Positions 9,091 to 16,469 of a stretch of DNA of 43,247 bases are shown here, in pieces. The stretch is taken from the NCBI RefSeq assembly GCF_016783915.1, contig NZ_JADHVT010000026.1, positions 1 through 43,247 on the forward strand, in the 5' to 3' direction. The notes beneath the pieces were generated by a model that saw only the letters and a list, made by a program, of their open reading frames with translations, searched no databases and was not told where the DNA came from. The first letter of the stretch is position 1. Each line of letters begins with the position of its first letter. Source of the stretch: Acidovorax sp. GTDB lineage: Bacteria > Pseudomonadota > Gammaproteobacteria > Burkholderiales > Burkholderiaceae_C. Position numbers and translations under genes: made by a program.

Positions 9091-10121
9091 AGTGCGCCCC
9101 CGTGCGAGGTGCGCCGGTGCATGAGCCACAGCAGGTAGGTGCCGCCCAGCGCCGCCGTGAGCACGCCCACGGGCAGCTCCTGCGGCGCCAGCAGCCAGCG
9201 CGCCAGGATGTCGGCCGCCATGAGCAGCACCGCGCCCATCAGGCTGGAGAGCACGATGTGCCGTTCGTGTGTCACGCGCACGATGGAGCGCACCAGGTGC
9301 GGAGCCGCCAGCCCCACAAAGGCGATGAGCCCCGTCTGCGCCACCGCCGTGCCCGTGGCCAGCGCCATGGCAGCCACCAGCCCCACACGCATGGGCATGA
9401 GTGGCAGGCCCAGGCTGGCGGCCGTGGCCTCGCCCAGCGTGAGGCCGTCCAGCGCACGTGCCAGCATCCAGGCGACCACCGAGCACAGCGCCCAGGCCAC
9501 GGCCATGAGCAAGCAGGCCGCCCAGCCCACAAAAGCAGTGCTGCCCAGCGTGAAGGCCTGCATGGCCTGCAGGATGTCGGGCGAGGCCAGTTCCACCAGG
9601 TCACGCAGCGCACCCAGCACCACGCCCACAATCACCCCCGCCAGCAACAAGCGCAGCGTGTGCTGCACGCCCTTGGCGAGCAGCAGCGTGAGCACCACCG
9701 CCCCCGCCGCGCCCAAAAATGCCATGCCCGTGATGCCGATGCGGGCCATCCACTGCGCCGCCACCGGCGACACCCCGAAGAGCGCCATGGCCACCGCCCC
9801 GCCCAGCGCTGCGCCCGAGGCACTGCCCAGGAGGTACGGGTCGGCCAGCGGGTTGCGAAACAACCCCTGCGCCACCGCGCCCGACAGGCCCAGCAGCGCC
9901 CCCGCCAGCCACGCACCCGCCGTGCGTGGCATGCGGATGTCCCACACGATCTGCCAGGCCACAGGGTCACCGTGCATGCGCAGCACGCTGTCAAAGCCCG
10001 TGCTGCCCACGCTGGCGCCACACACCGCCAGCAACGCGCTGGCGAGCAACAGCCAGGCGGCACACCATGCGGCGCGGCGGCTGGCGGAACCCGTGGGCAA
10101 GTCGATCGGAATGCTGGTCAT
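9087..10121 (-). CDS. btuC: Cobalamin ABC transporter permease (FecCD/BtuC family)
   Basis: 344 aa, highly hydrophobic, FecCD family. Typical blocks are DIRMPRTAGAWLAGALLGLS (start of the conserved core, after the first helix), FRNPLADPYLLGSASGA, GLIAFVGLAAPHLVRSIV and LPVGVLTAALGG near the C-terminus. It forms the inner-membrane channel for B12 with BtuD. The ATG chosen gives the usual short cytoplasmic N-terminus and overlaps the btuF stop by 4 bp; the frame stays open for 34 more codons upstream, inside btuF, without family similarity. Confidence 0.92.
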   Translation of the reverse strand: MTSIPIDLPTGSASRRAAWCAAWLLLASALLAVCGASVGSTGFDSVLRMHGDPVAWQIVWDIRMPRTAGAWLAGALLGLSGAVAQGLFRNPLADPYLLGSASGAALGGAVAMALFGVSPVAAQWMARIGITGMAFLGAAGAVVLTLLLAKGVQHTLRLLLAGVIVGVVLGALRDLVELASPDILQAMQAFTLGSTAFVGWAACLLMAVAWALCSVVAWMLARALDGLTLGEATAASLGLPLMPMRVGLVAAMALATGTAVAQTGLIAFVGLAAPHLVRSIVRVTHERHIVLSSLMGAVLLMAADILARWLLAPQELPVGVLTAALGGTYLLWLMHRRTSHGGAL

Positions 10122-11020
10122 GACGCTTTGTCCACCAGACACCGCGCCATGATGCGGGCCGCCTCGGCCATGCGCGGCCCAGGGCGCACCACCACATCGG
10201 AATCGCCGGGGCCAAACACGCACAGCCGGTTCTCGCGGATGGCACGCATGGAAGCCCAGCCGGGGTACGGCACCATGGCCTGCATGCTGCGGTTGCCGAT
10301 CATGATGATGTCGGGGTTGGCGCGCACCACGAACTCGGGGTTCAGGCGCGGAAACGGCCCCAGCGACGCCGGCACCACGTTGCGCACGCCCAGCCGGGTG
10401 AGCGATTCGCCAATGAACGACGCCTCGCCCGCTGCATAGGGCCCACGGCTCACCTCGAAGTACACACGCACATTTTTGGCCTTGGGCGGCAGGGACTGTG
10501 CAGCCGCCAGCACGCCCGCGTCGATCACACGCCAGAGGCGGTCGGAGCCTTGCGCGCGGGGCACGCCCAGCAGGTCGCTCACCGTGCCCAGCACGCGGCG
10601 CACGTCGGCATGCGTCTTGGGCTCCAGCTGCACCACGGTGAGGCCGAGCGCCTCCAGCCGGTCACTGGCGCGCGAGCTGACGGACATCAGCACCACATCG
10701 GGCTTGAGTGCCACGACGGCCTCGATGCTCGGGTCCAGCCCGCCGCCCACCTTGGGCAACTTGCCAATTACCGCTTCTGGCCAGTTGGAATAGCGGTCCA
10801 CACCCACCAACCGGTGACATTGCTCCAGCTCGCACACGCTTTCGGTCAACGAGGGCAGCAGGCTGACGATGCGCTGCGGCGGACGGGGCAGCGAGACCTC
10901 GCGGCCCTTGTCGTCCTTGATGTGCACGGGCTGCGCACGCGCCAAGCCGGCCATGAGCAGGCCCAGCGCAATCACGATGGCGATCACCCAGAGGATGCGG
11001 CGCACGGGGGTGGGTTTCAT
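10118..11020 (-). CDS. btuF: Periplasmic cobalamin-binding protein (BtuF-like)
   Basis: 300 aa with an N-terminal signal (basic MKPTPVRR, hydrophobic core, LARAQ cleavage region about residue 29). The mature protein opens with the class III binding-protein pattern RIVSLLPSLTESVCEL, then GVDRYSNWP and VVALKPDVVLMS. It would hand B12 to BtuC-BtuD. Start ATG shares one base with the TGA of cobU (TGATG). Substrate assignment rests on the operon and riboswitch; the fold also serves haem and siderophore uptake. Confidence 0.9.
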   Translation of the reverse strand: MKPTPVRRILWVIAIVIALGLLMAGLARAQPVHIKDDKGREVSLPRPPQRIVSLLPSLTESVCELEQCHRLVGVDRYSNWPEAVIGKLPKVGGGLDPSIEAVVALKPDVVLMSVSSRASDRLEALGLTVVQLEPKTHADVRRVLGTVSDLLGVPRAQGSDRLWRVIDAGVLAAAQSLPPKAKNVRVYFEVSRGPYAAGEASFIGESLTRLGVRNVVPASLGPFPRLNPEFVVRANPDIIMIGNRSMQAMVPYPGWASMRAIRENRLCVFGPGDSDVVVRPGPRMAEAARIMARCLVDKAS

Positions 11021-11622
11021 CAGCGAGGTTCTTTCAAGGTAAGCGGCAGGCCAGCCGCCATGAGCGTCACGCGGGGGCACACCTGCGCCACCTGCTGGTT
11101 GAGCGTGCCGAGTGCATCCACAAAGACGCGCACCTCGCGCCCCATCGGGATGACCCCCAGGCCAATTTCGTTGCCCACCAGAACAACGGGCCCGGGGGAC
11201 TGTCCAATTGCTACCAAAAACATAGCCTTCTGCGCTTTCCAATCAAGCGCTAGCGCCTGTTTTTGTTCCAAATTCATGCTTTCCACGCCCATGGGCATGG
11301 TCCAGTGGGTGAGCCACAGCGTGAGGCAGTCCACCACCACCAGGGTGTGCGGCGTGCTGAGCCGCGTGAGGGCTGCGGCCACGTCGTGCGGCTCTTCCAC
11401 GGTTTGCAGGCCAGGCACCCGTTCGGCGCGGTCACGTTGGTGGCGGGCGATGCGTTCGCGCATTTCGTCGTCCCAGGCCCGGCCCGTGGCGATCAGCACG
11501 GCGCGGTGGTCGCTGGACTGCGCCAGCCAGTCGCGTGCCAGCAGTTCGGCGCGGCGGGATTTGCCGCTTTTCTGCCCCCCCAGGATGAGTTCGGTGGTGA
11601 TGGAAAGCGAGACGGAATTCAT
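11020..11622 (-). CDS. cobU: Adenosylcobinamide kinase / adenosylcobinamide-phosphate guanylyltransferase
   Basis: 200 aa bifunctional enzyme that phosphorylates adenosylcobinamide and then makes adenosyl-GDP-cobinamide. P-loop GGQKSGKS at 15-22; ERIARHQRDR carries the probable guanylylated His61; VVVDCLTLWLTHW and VLVGNEIGLGVIPMG are family blocks. Residues about 118-141 (NLEQKQALALDWKAQKAMFL) are encoded by the best copy of the dispersed ATAGC-N19-AGCGC element, read in frame at a place where family members vary in length. Overlaps cobB by 4 bp and btuF by 1 bp. Confidence 0.93.
   Translation of the reverse strand: MNSVSLSITTELILGGQKSGKSRRAELLARDWLAQSSDHRAVLIATGRAWDDEMRERIARHQRDRAERVPGLQTVEEPHDVAAALTRLSTPHTLVVVDCLTLWLTHWTMPMGVESMNLEQKQALALDWKAQKAMFLVAIGQSPGPVVLVGNEIGLGVIPMGREVRVFVDALGTLNQQVAQVCPRVTLMAAGLPLTLKEPR
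11222..11250 (+). repeat. ATAGC-N19-AGCGC dispersed element inside cobU
   Basis: ATAGC at 11222-11226, 19 nt, AGCGC at 11246-11250, flanked by an A-rich run before and TAGCGCCTGTTTTTG after. The similarity to the other copies extends over about 60 bp (11210-11270). The inner part can pair (TGCGCTT / AAGCGC). The reading frame of cobU is kept open throughout. Confidence 0.7.
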
Positions 11623-12980
11623 GCTTTGCTCTCACCGCCCAGCAGATGCGCCACCGCCTCGGGACTCGAAGGGAACCACGCATGGAAGTAGCTCGCGTGG
11701 ATGCTGCCTTGCTCGTACAGCGCCTCGCCCGCATCCGGCGCAACCGCCTTGTTCGGGCGCGCCGTGCGGGCCACCACGGGGGCGCTGCTGTCGCTGGTCG
11801 AATAGTGGAAGGTGTGGCCGCGCAACGTGTGTCCTGCCACGGTCAGTTGCTGCGGCCCCAGCGCTGCTAGGCGCTTTTGCATGGTCACGCGGCCCGGCAG
11901 CAGGCCCCACAGCGGAGCCGCGCTGCCATCGGTCAGCGTGATGGAATCGAACAGCGCCATCATGCCGCCGCACTCGGCCCACATGGGTTTGCCCGCGGCC
12001 ACATGGGCGCGCAGGCTGGCCAACATGCCGGTGTTGGCCGCGATCTGCGCGGTGTGCAGCTCGGGGTAACCGCCGGGCAGCCACACGGCATCGCAGTCCG
12101 GCAACGCCGTGTCTTGCAGGGGCGAGAAGAACGCCACGCGGGCGCCCATCTGTTCCAGGCATTGCACATTAGCGGCGTAGGTAAAACAGAACGCCGCGTC
12201 ACGCCCCACGGCCACGGTGCGGCCCGCGAGCAGCGATGGCGCAGCAATCTTCGAGGCGGGCGCCGGAAAGTCCACGGCCCAGCGCTGCATATCCTCCAGC
12301 GTCATCTGGCCCAGGGGTGTAGCGGCCAGGGCATCGGCCGCTGCGTCCAGCCGCTGCAGGCTGTCGTCCAGCTCGTGCGCAGCCACCAGGCCCAGGTGGC
12401 GCTCGGGCAGCAGCGCCGCACCGGCCTTGGCGGCTAAAGGCGCATTGCCTGTCTGCACCCGCATCAGCGCGCCCATCCAGTCGTCGGCATCTTGCAAGCC
12501 GTCACGCAACATGTCGGCATGGCGGGCACTGCCTACACGGTTGGCCAGCACACCGGCCCAGGGCAGGCCCGGGCGGTAGTGGCGCAGGCCATAGGCCAGC
12601 GCGCCAAACGTGCCCGCCATGGCGGAGGCATCGACCACCGCCAGCACCGGCACCGCAAAGTACCGGGCTAGGTCGGCTGCGCTGGGGTTGCCGTCAAACA
12701 GACCCATCACGCCTTCGATGAGGATCAGGTCCGACTCGCGCGCAGCGTCGTGCAGCCGCTGCGCGCAGTCGGCCTCACCGTTCATCCACAAATCGAGCTG
12801 GTGCACCGGCGCACCACTGGCCAGTTGGTGCCAGTGCGGGTCCAGGAAATCCGGCCCGCACTTGAACACCCGCACCCGCCGGCCCTGGCTCGCATGCAGG
12901 CGCGCCAGGGCGGCAGTGACGGTGGTCTTGCCCTGCCCGGAAGCCGGGGCTGCAATCAGCAACGCGGGACAGCGTGTCAC
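11619..12980 (-). CDS. cobB: Cobyrinic acid a,c-diamide synthase (CobB/CbiA)
   Basis: 453 aa. ATP- and glutamine-dependent amidation of the a and c side chains. N-terminal synthetase domain: IAAPASGQGKTTV (P-loop-like, 9-21), VFKCGPDFLDPHWH and LIEGVMGLFDG. C-terminal class I amidotransferase-like domain with the nucleophile Cys337 in MWAECGGMMALFDS and GHTFHYSTSD. The start is taken as GTG at 12980 since homologues begin just before the P-loop; GGGGGTGAGG lies upstream, partly too close. This is the first gene of the overlapping block; the 142-nt gap to btuB holds a dispersed hairpin repeat. Since ring-synthesis genes are missing, it may act on imported incomplete corrinoids. Confidence 0.92.
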   Translation of the reverse strand: MTRCPALLIAAPASGQGKTTVTAALARLHASQGRRVRVFKCGPDFLDPHWHQLASGAPVHQLDLWMNGEADCAQRLHDAARESDLILIEGVMGLFDGNPSAADLARYFAVPVLAVVDASAMAGTFGALAYGLRHYRPGLPWAGVLANRVGSARHADMLRDGLQDADDWMGALMRVQTGNAPLAAKAGAALLPERHLGLVAAHELDDSLQRLDAAADALAATPLGQMTLEDMQRWAVDFPAPASKIAAPSLLAGRTVAVGRDAAFCFTYAANVQCLEQMGARVAFFSPLQDTALPDCDAVWLPGGYPELHTAQIAANTGMLASLRAHVAAGKPMWAECGGMMALFDSITLTDGSAAPLWGLLPGRVTMQKRLAALGPQQLTVAGHTLRGHTFHYSTSDSSAPVVARTARPNKAVAPDAGEALYEQGSIHASYFHAWFPSSPEAVAHLLGGESKA

Positions 12981-13048
12981 ACCTCACCCCCAGTGCGGTA
13001 CTCACCCAGCGGCCGACGAAACTGGCGCGCCCCAAGCCAGTGCCACCG

Positions 13049-13120
13049 TGGAACTGGCTCCGCCAGGCCACGGGTGGCGTCCCCCCTCCGGGGGGAAGGC
13101 GCGCAGCGACTCAGGGGGGG
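13049..13120 (-). repeat. Dispersed multi-hairpin repeat 3' of btuB (copy 1 of 2)
   Basis: About 72 bp nearly the same as 38354-38422. Shared blocks include GAACTGGCT, GCCAGGCCACGGGTGGCGTC and GGGGGAAGGCGC. In the btuB transcript it would fold into successive stems: CCCCCC/GGGGGG and GCCACCCGTGGC. It starts two bases after the btuB stop codon and lies between btuB and cobB. It probably acts as a terminator or 3'-end stabiliser, and could lower read-through into cobB; there is no classical U-run. Confidence 0.75.
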
Positions 13121-13122
13121 CT

Positions 13123-15006
13123 TCATTGAGGTGCCCACTTCACACCGACGTAGACCGCGCGCCCTGCAGTGGCGTAAGTGCGGGCCAGCTGATAGCCCTT
13201 GTCGGCCAGGTTGTCGATGCGGGCCAGCAGCGTGTAGTCGCGCGCAATGCGGGTGCTGGCGTACAGGTTGACCAGCGCATAGCCGCCCAGCACGTTGGTG
13301 TTTGCCACGGTGTCGAAACGGCGGCCTGATGCCTGCACTTCGGCGCCCACGGTCCAGCCCGCCAGGCGGGTGTCGGCGCCAAAGGTGGCGTGCTGCTTGG
13401 CGCGGCGTGCCAGCTGCTTGCCGGTATCCAGGTCACGCGGGCGCTGCAGGTCGATGGAGCCGTGCAATTGCACGTCACCCACGCGGTGCGAACCCGCGAA
13501 CGTCACGCCCTTGTATTCGGCGCGGGCCGTGTTGGCGTAGCAGCCAAAGTCCGACAGGCAGGTGCCGGGGCCAGAGAACGAAATCAGGTTGCTCACACGG
13601 TTGCGAAACAGCGTGGCCGAAAACGTGCTGCTGCCCTGGGCGTATCGCAGTGCCACTTCGGCATTGCGGCTGCTTTCGGGGCGCAGCGTGGCCACGCCGT
13701 ATTCGCTGAAGCGGTGGTACAGCGTGGGCGCACGGAAGGCCGTGCCCACGGACGCCGTGGCGCGCCACTGCGGGGTGATGGCGTAGCCGTAGGCCACGCT
13801 GCCAGTGCTCTTGCCACCAAACTCGCTGTCGGAATCATGGCGCAGATTGAGCTGCACGGTATGGCCTGCAGCGTTGTAGCCGTAGCCCAGCGCCAGCGCG
13901 TCTTGCGAGCGTTTGGCGTCGATGGGCTTGTTCTCCAGCCGATCCTCACGGCGCTCCAGGGCCGCCGTGACCAGGTGCGCGCCCTGGCGCCATTCGTTCT
14001 GGAAGTAGTAGCCGCGCAGGCGCGTGTCGCTCAGATACGGCGAGGGGCGGGTTTCGTATTCGTCGCGCGAGTCGGTGATGGAAAAGCGCGTCTTGTAGGC
14101 ACTGCTCCACTGAGCAATCCAGTTGAGGCCCAGTGCGTGCATGGTGTGCAGGTTGCGGTCGTCCTTTCCCATGCCGCTGTCGTAGCCGCTGTTGGTGTCG
14201 TTCTGCATCAGGGTGCCTTCGAGGCGATGCACTGCGTTCACCTGCAGGCCTACCCGCGCGTGGCCCGCCGTGCTGCGGTAGCCGTCACGGTCGGGGTTCT
14301 GTCCAGCGATGGGGCGCGCGTTGAAGCCCTTGCTGTCATCACGCGCCAGCCCCAGTGCGTAGTCCAGCGTGCCGCTGGCACCGCTGATCCCGGCCTCCAC
14401 CTTGGTGGTGTTATTGCTGCCAACGCCCACGCCCACATAGGGCGCCGTGCCGTTTTCACCGCGCTTGGTGAAAATCTGCACCACGCCGCCCAGGGCGTCC
14501 GAGCCATAGACGGCGCCCGCTGGGCCGCGCAGCACTTCAATGCGATCGATGAGGCCCAGAGGAATGCTCTCCCAGGGAGCACCACCGGTGGATTGCGAGT
14601 CGATGCGCACCCCATCGATGTACACCGCAGTAAAGCGCGATTCCGCGCCGCGCAGAAACACGCCAGTGGTGGTGCCAGGGCCACCGTTGCGCGAGAACTC
14701 CACACCGGGCAGACGGGCCAGCAAGTCGGCCAGACCGGTGGCGCCACTGCTTTCGATGGTTTCGCGGTCCACAATGGAGATGTCGGCCACCAGGTCGGCC
14801 AGCGGCTGCGGGGTGCGCGTGGCCGCCACCACCGTTTCAGACAACGACGGTGCGCGCAGGTTTTGCGCCAGCAGCTCGCCGGTGGCCGGGGCGGTCTGTG
14901 CGAAAGCGCCGCAGGCGCTGCCAGCCAACAATGACAGCAGTGCCAGGCGTGGGGCGGGCAGGCGCAACGACGCCACAGGGCGCGCACGAAGGGTACGGAT
15001 TTTCAT
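13123..15006 (-). CDS. btuB: TonB-dependent vitamin B12 receptor
   Basis: 627 aa outer-membrane receptor. Signal peptide of about 36 residues (LALLSLLAGSACGAFAQ), a TonB-box-like SETVVAATRT, plug domain with RLPGVEFSRNGGPG, VYIDGVRIDS and RIEVLRGPAGAVYGSDALGG, then a 22-strand-type barrel ending in the aromatic-poor VGVKWAPQ. It would import cobalamin using TonB energy. The ATG was chosen for the signal peptide; the frame is open up to 15297 but that part crosses the riboswitch. No strong Shine-Dalgarno is seen before the ATG, in keeping with a start region that is held in riboswitch structure. Confidence 0.94.
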   Translation of the reverse strand: MKIRTLRARPVASLRLPAPRLALLSLLAGSACGAFAQTAPATGELLAQNLRAPSLSETVVAATRTPQPLADLVADISIVDRETIESSGATGLADLLARLPGVEFSRNGGPGTTTGVFLRGAESRFTAVYIDGVRIDSQSTGGAPWESIPLGLIDRIEVLRGPAGAVYGSDALGGVVQIFTKRGENGTAPYVGVGVGSNNTTKVEAGISGASGTLDYALGLARDDSKGFNARPIAGQNPDRDGYRSTAGHARVGLQVNAVHRLEGTLMQNDTNSGYDSGMGKDDRNLHTMHALGLNWIAQWSSAYKTRFSITDSRDEYETRPSPYLSDTRLRGYYFQNEWRQGAHLVTAALERREDRLENKPIDAKRSQDALALGYGYNAAGHTVQLNLRHDSDSEFGGKSTGSVAYGYAITPQWRATASVGTAFRAPTLYHRFSEYGVATLRPESSRNAEVALRYAQGSSTFSATLFRNRVSNLISFSGPGTCLSDFGCYANTARAEYKGVTFAGSHRVGDVQLHGSIDLQRPRDLDTGKQLARRAKQHATFGADTRLAGWTVGAEVQASGRRFDTVANTNVLGGYALVNLYASTRIARDYTLLARIDNLADKGYQLARTYATAGRAVYVGVKWAPQ

Positions 15007-15101
15007 GGGGATCAAGGTCAACAAACAACCCGGGCCGGCCTCCCGCCAGCGTATGGGTGATACAGCCGCGCAGCGCCAAAAAAGGGCGCACGCAGCCACC
15101 G

Positions 15102-15296
15102 TGTTGGCCGGTATCCGGGCTGGCGGAACACCCCCCCAATGCCTTCCCAGGCGCTTGTTCAAGGCGCCCAGTGGCTTATGGATGGAGAGAGAATCAGGTG
15201 ATTCGTCCGCTGACCGTTGCGGGGGCAGCGCAGGCTGGGCGGGTACCGGTGGTACGGCGCCTCCCTGCTTCCCGTTGAACTGCGGCATGTGAACCA
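15102..15296 (-). promoter_or_regulatory. Cobalamin riboswitch upstream of btuB
   Basis: On the minus strand, in order: AACGGGAAGCAGGG (helix P3-P4 area, near 15270), GGCGCCGTACCACCGG, the hallmark GCTGCCCCCGCAAC (15229-15216), the B12 box AAGCCACTGGG around 15177-15167, then a variable stem (GGGAAGGCATTGGGGGGG) and the closing segment CAGCCCGGATACCGGCC near 15122-15106. About 95 nt lie between it and the btuB ATG, including GCGTGCGCCC-T6-GGCGCTGCGC, which could form the switching hairpin. It should switch off btuB, and probably the downstream operon, when adenosylcobalamin is abundant. Confidence 0.93.
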
Positions 15297-15484
15297 CACC
15301 GCGAGCACCAACGTCGGGATTTTACGACCGTTTACAAGCTGCTCCCAGAGCGCCAGATCAAGCGGGCAGCTCCGCATGGCACCCACGCGGCCGACAATGC
15401 ACTTGTATCTGTTGCGCATTGCACACCACTGCAGCTTGGGGCCAGGGACCGCTCGGTGTCACACCGCCTACAATCCAAGGCTGT

Positions 15485-15709
15485 ATGGCAATACCGTCCC
15501 CCACCGACCAGATCGCCGAGCGCGTGGAGCGCCTGCTGTTGCGACATGCGGAGTTGCAGCGCACCAATGCCCTGCTGGCTGATCAAGTTGCGGCACTGAC
15601 GCAGGAGCGCGACTCGCTCAAATCCCGTTTGAGCGCAGCACGCGCCCGGGTGGATGCCCTGCTCGAACGCCTGCCCGCCGCCGCGCCGCTCACGAAAGAA
15701 GCCGAATGA
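15485..15709 (+). CDS. Small ZapB-like coiled-coil protein (TIGR02449-type)
   Basis: 74 aa, almost entirely heptad-like coiled coil (about residues 8-60: IAERVERLLLRHAEL, LLADQVAALTQERDSL, RLSAARARVDALLERL). It lies directly upstream of zapA, which it overlaps by 4 bp (ATGA); this pairing is usual in beta- and gammaproteobacteria and suggests a role in Z-ring organisation. The ATG has AAGG 5 nt upstream. A TACAAT hexamer at 15469-15474 could be the -10, which would give an extremely short leader. Function is inferred from position and shape only. Confidence 0.85.
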   Translation: MAIPSPTDQIAERVERLLLRHAELQRTNALLADQVAALTQERDSLKSRLSAARARVDALLERLPAAAPLTKEAE

Positions 15710-16077
15710 AGCAAATCGAGGTGCAGATCCTGCAGCAAAGCTATCTGCTGACCTGCCCCGAGGGCCACGAAAGCCGCCTGCTGGATGCCGTGGAGCGTGT
15801 GGACACTGCCATGACGCGCATCCGCGATGCGGGCAAGGTCCGAGCTCGAGAACGCATCGCGGTACTGGCCGCCCTGAACCTGGCTTTCGAGATCGCCGAC
15901 CGCGAAGCGGCAGACCTTGCAGCCGCAGCCCAGCCCGTGGCAAATCCATCTGCCAGCGCCAGCGCACCGTTGGCGGGGCACCAGGAAAGCCTGCTGGCTG
16001 ATACCGATCATCAGCGCCTGCAAAGCCTGGTCCAGCGTCTGGACGACGCCTTGGGCGACGACGGGCGCCTGCTCTAG
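15706..16077 (+). CDS. zapA: Cell division protein ZapA
   Basis: 123 aa. N-terminal ZapA domain: QIEVQILQQSYLLTCPEGHE, then LLDAVERVDTAMTRIRDAG and RERIAVLAALNLAFEI, followed by a low-complexity Ala/Pro/Ser stretch and a C-terminal amphipathic helix for tetramerisation. It binds FtsZ and promotes filament bundling at the division site. Overlaps the coiled-coil gene upstream; the 6S RNA gene follows 110 nt downstream, an arrangement common in proteobacteria. Confidence 0.92.
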   Translation: MKQIEVQILQQSYLLTCPEGHESRLLDAVERVDTAMTRIRDAGKVRARERIAVLAALNLAFEIADREAADLAAAAQPVANPSASASAPLAGHQESLLADTDHQRLQSLVQRLDDALGDDGRLL

Positions 16078-16175
16078 TCCTTGGCGGGCTGTAGCAGACC
16101 GTTCTCTCCCCCGTCCGTCACAGCCGCTTGCGGGCTTTACATGACCCCGAGCGCGCAGCGCCCGCTGGCAGCACC

Positions 16176-16181
16176 TACAAT
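16176..16181 (+). promoter_or_regulatory. Probable -10 element of the 6S RNA promoter
   Basis: TACAAT lies 6 nt before the first base of the 6S closing stem (16188). No good -35 is visible at 17 nt spacing. The same CCTACAAT block precedes the zapB-like gene at 15467-15474. Confidence 0.5.
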
Positions 16182-16187
16182 TGACAG

Positions 16188-16360
16188 GTCTGCGAAGCTG
16201 TCGGGCTTTATATTTCCTTGAACCAATGCTCATTGAGCTCGGGCTTGGTACATCGTCCGGTGAGCGTGATCATCTCGCGTCAGATGAACCCAACGCCAGG
16301 CTGCCCTCGCCCACCTGAACCCCCGGTTCAGGATGAGGGTCCGGTGGCATTCGCAGACAC
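16188..16360 (+). ncRNA. ssrS: 6S RNA
   Basis: About 173 nt. The closing stem is visible: GTCTGCGAA (16188-16196) pairs with TTCGCAGAC (16350-16358). Near the 3' end is the typical hairpin CTGAACC-CCC-GGTTCAG (16315-16331) followed by GATGAGGGTCCGGTGGCATT, the counterpart of the E. coli segment after its TTGAACC hairpin. The 5' strand and the central region (TTCCTTGAACCAATGCTC, then GGGCTTGGTACATCGTCC) would form the open-promoter mimic that binds sigma-70 RNA polymerase. Position just after zapA is the usual one. The recognition rests on structure and synteny, not on a covariance search. Confidence 0.88.
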
Positions 16361-16371
16361 CCTCTTCCCCA

Positions 16372-16421
16372 TGCCCTGTCATAGCAAGCACCCGCTGCTG
16401 CGTCCGTGACAGGGCATTTTT
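16372..16421 (+). terminator. Rho-independent terminator after 6S RNA
   Basis: Perfect 10-bp stem TGCCCTGTCA / TGACAGGGCA (16372-16381 and 16407-16416) with a 25-nt loop, followed by TTTTT. Separates the zapA-ssrS unit from the TauE-like gene. Confidence 0.85.
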
Positions 16422-16469
16422 CGCGGCTCTCCGCGTGCTCTGTTGTTCTTTGTTGCCTGATATCCAGCC

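Noticed and set aside
8296-9486. Long frame making btuD a 396-aa protein
   Set aside because: The additional part is an Ala/Gly/His-rich out-of-frame reading of btuC; the ATG at 9090 overlaps the btuC stop in the pattern of the operon.
15007-15297. N-terminal extension of btuB to 15297
   Set aside because: The extra codons cover the cobalamin riboswitch, and the signal peptide begins at the ATG at 15006.
16181-16186. TTGACA as the -35 box of the 6S promoter
   Set aside because: A fitting -10 would be 20-22 nt further (TTTATA/TATATT), and the closing stem of 6S RNA starts at 16188, immediately after this hexamer; TACAAT at 16176 fits better as -10.
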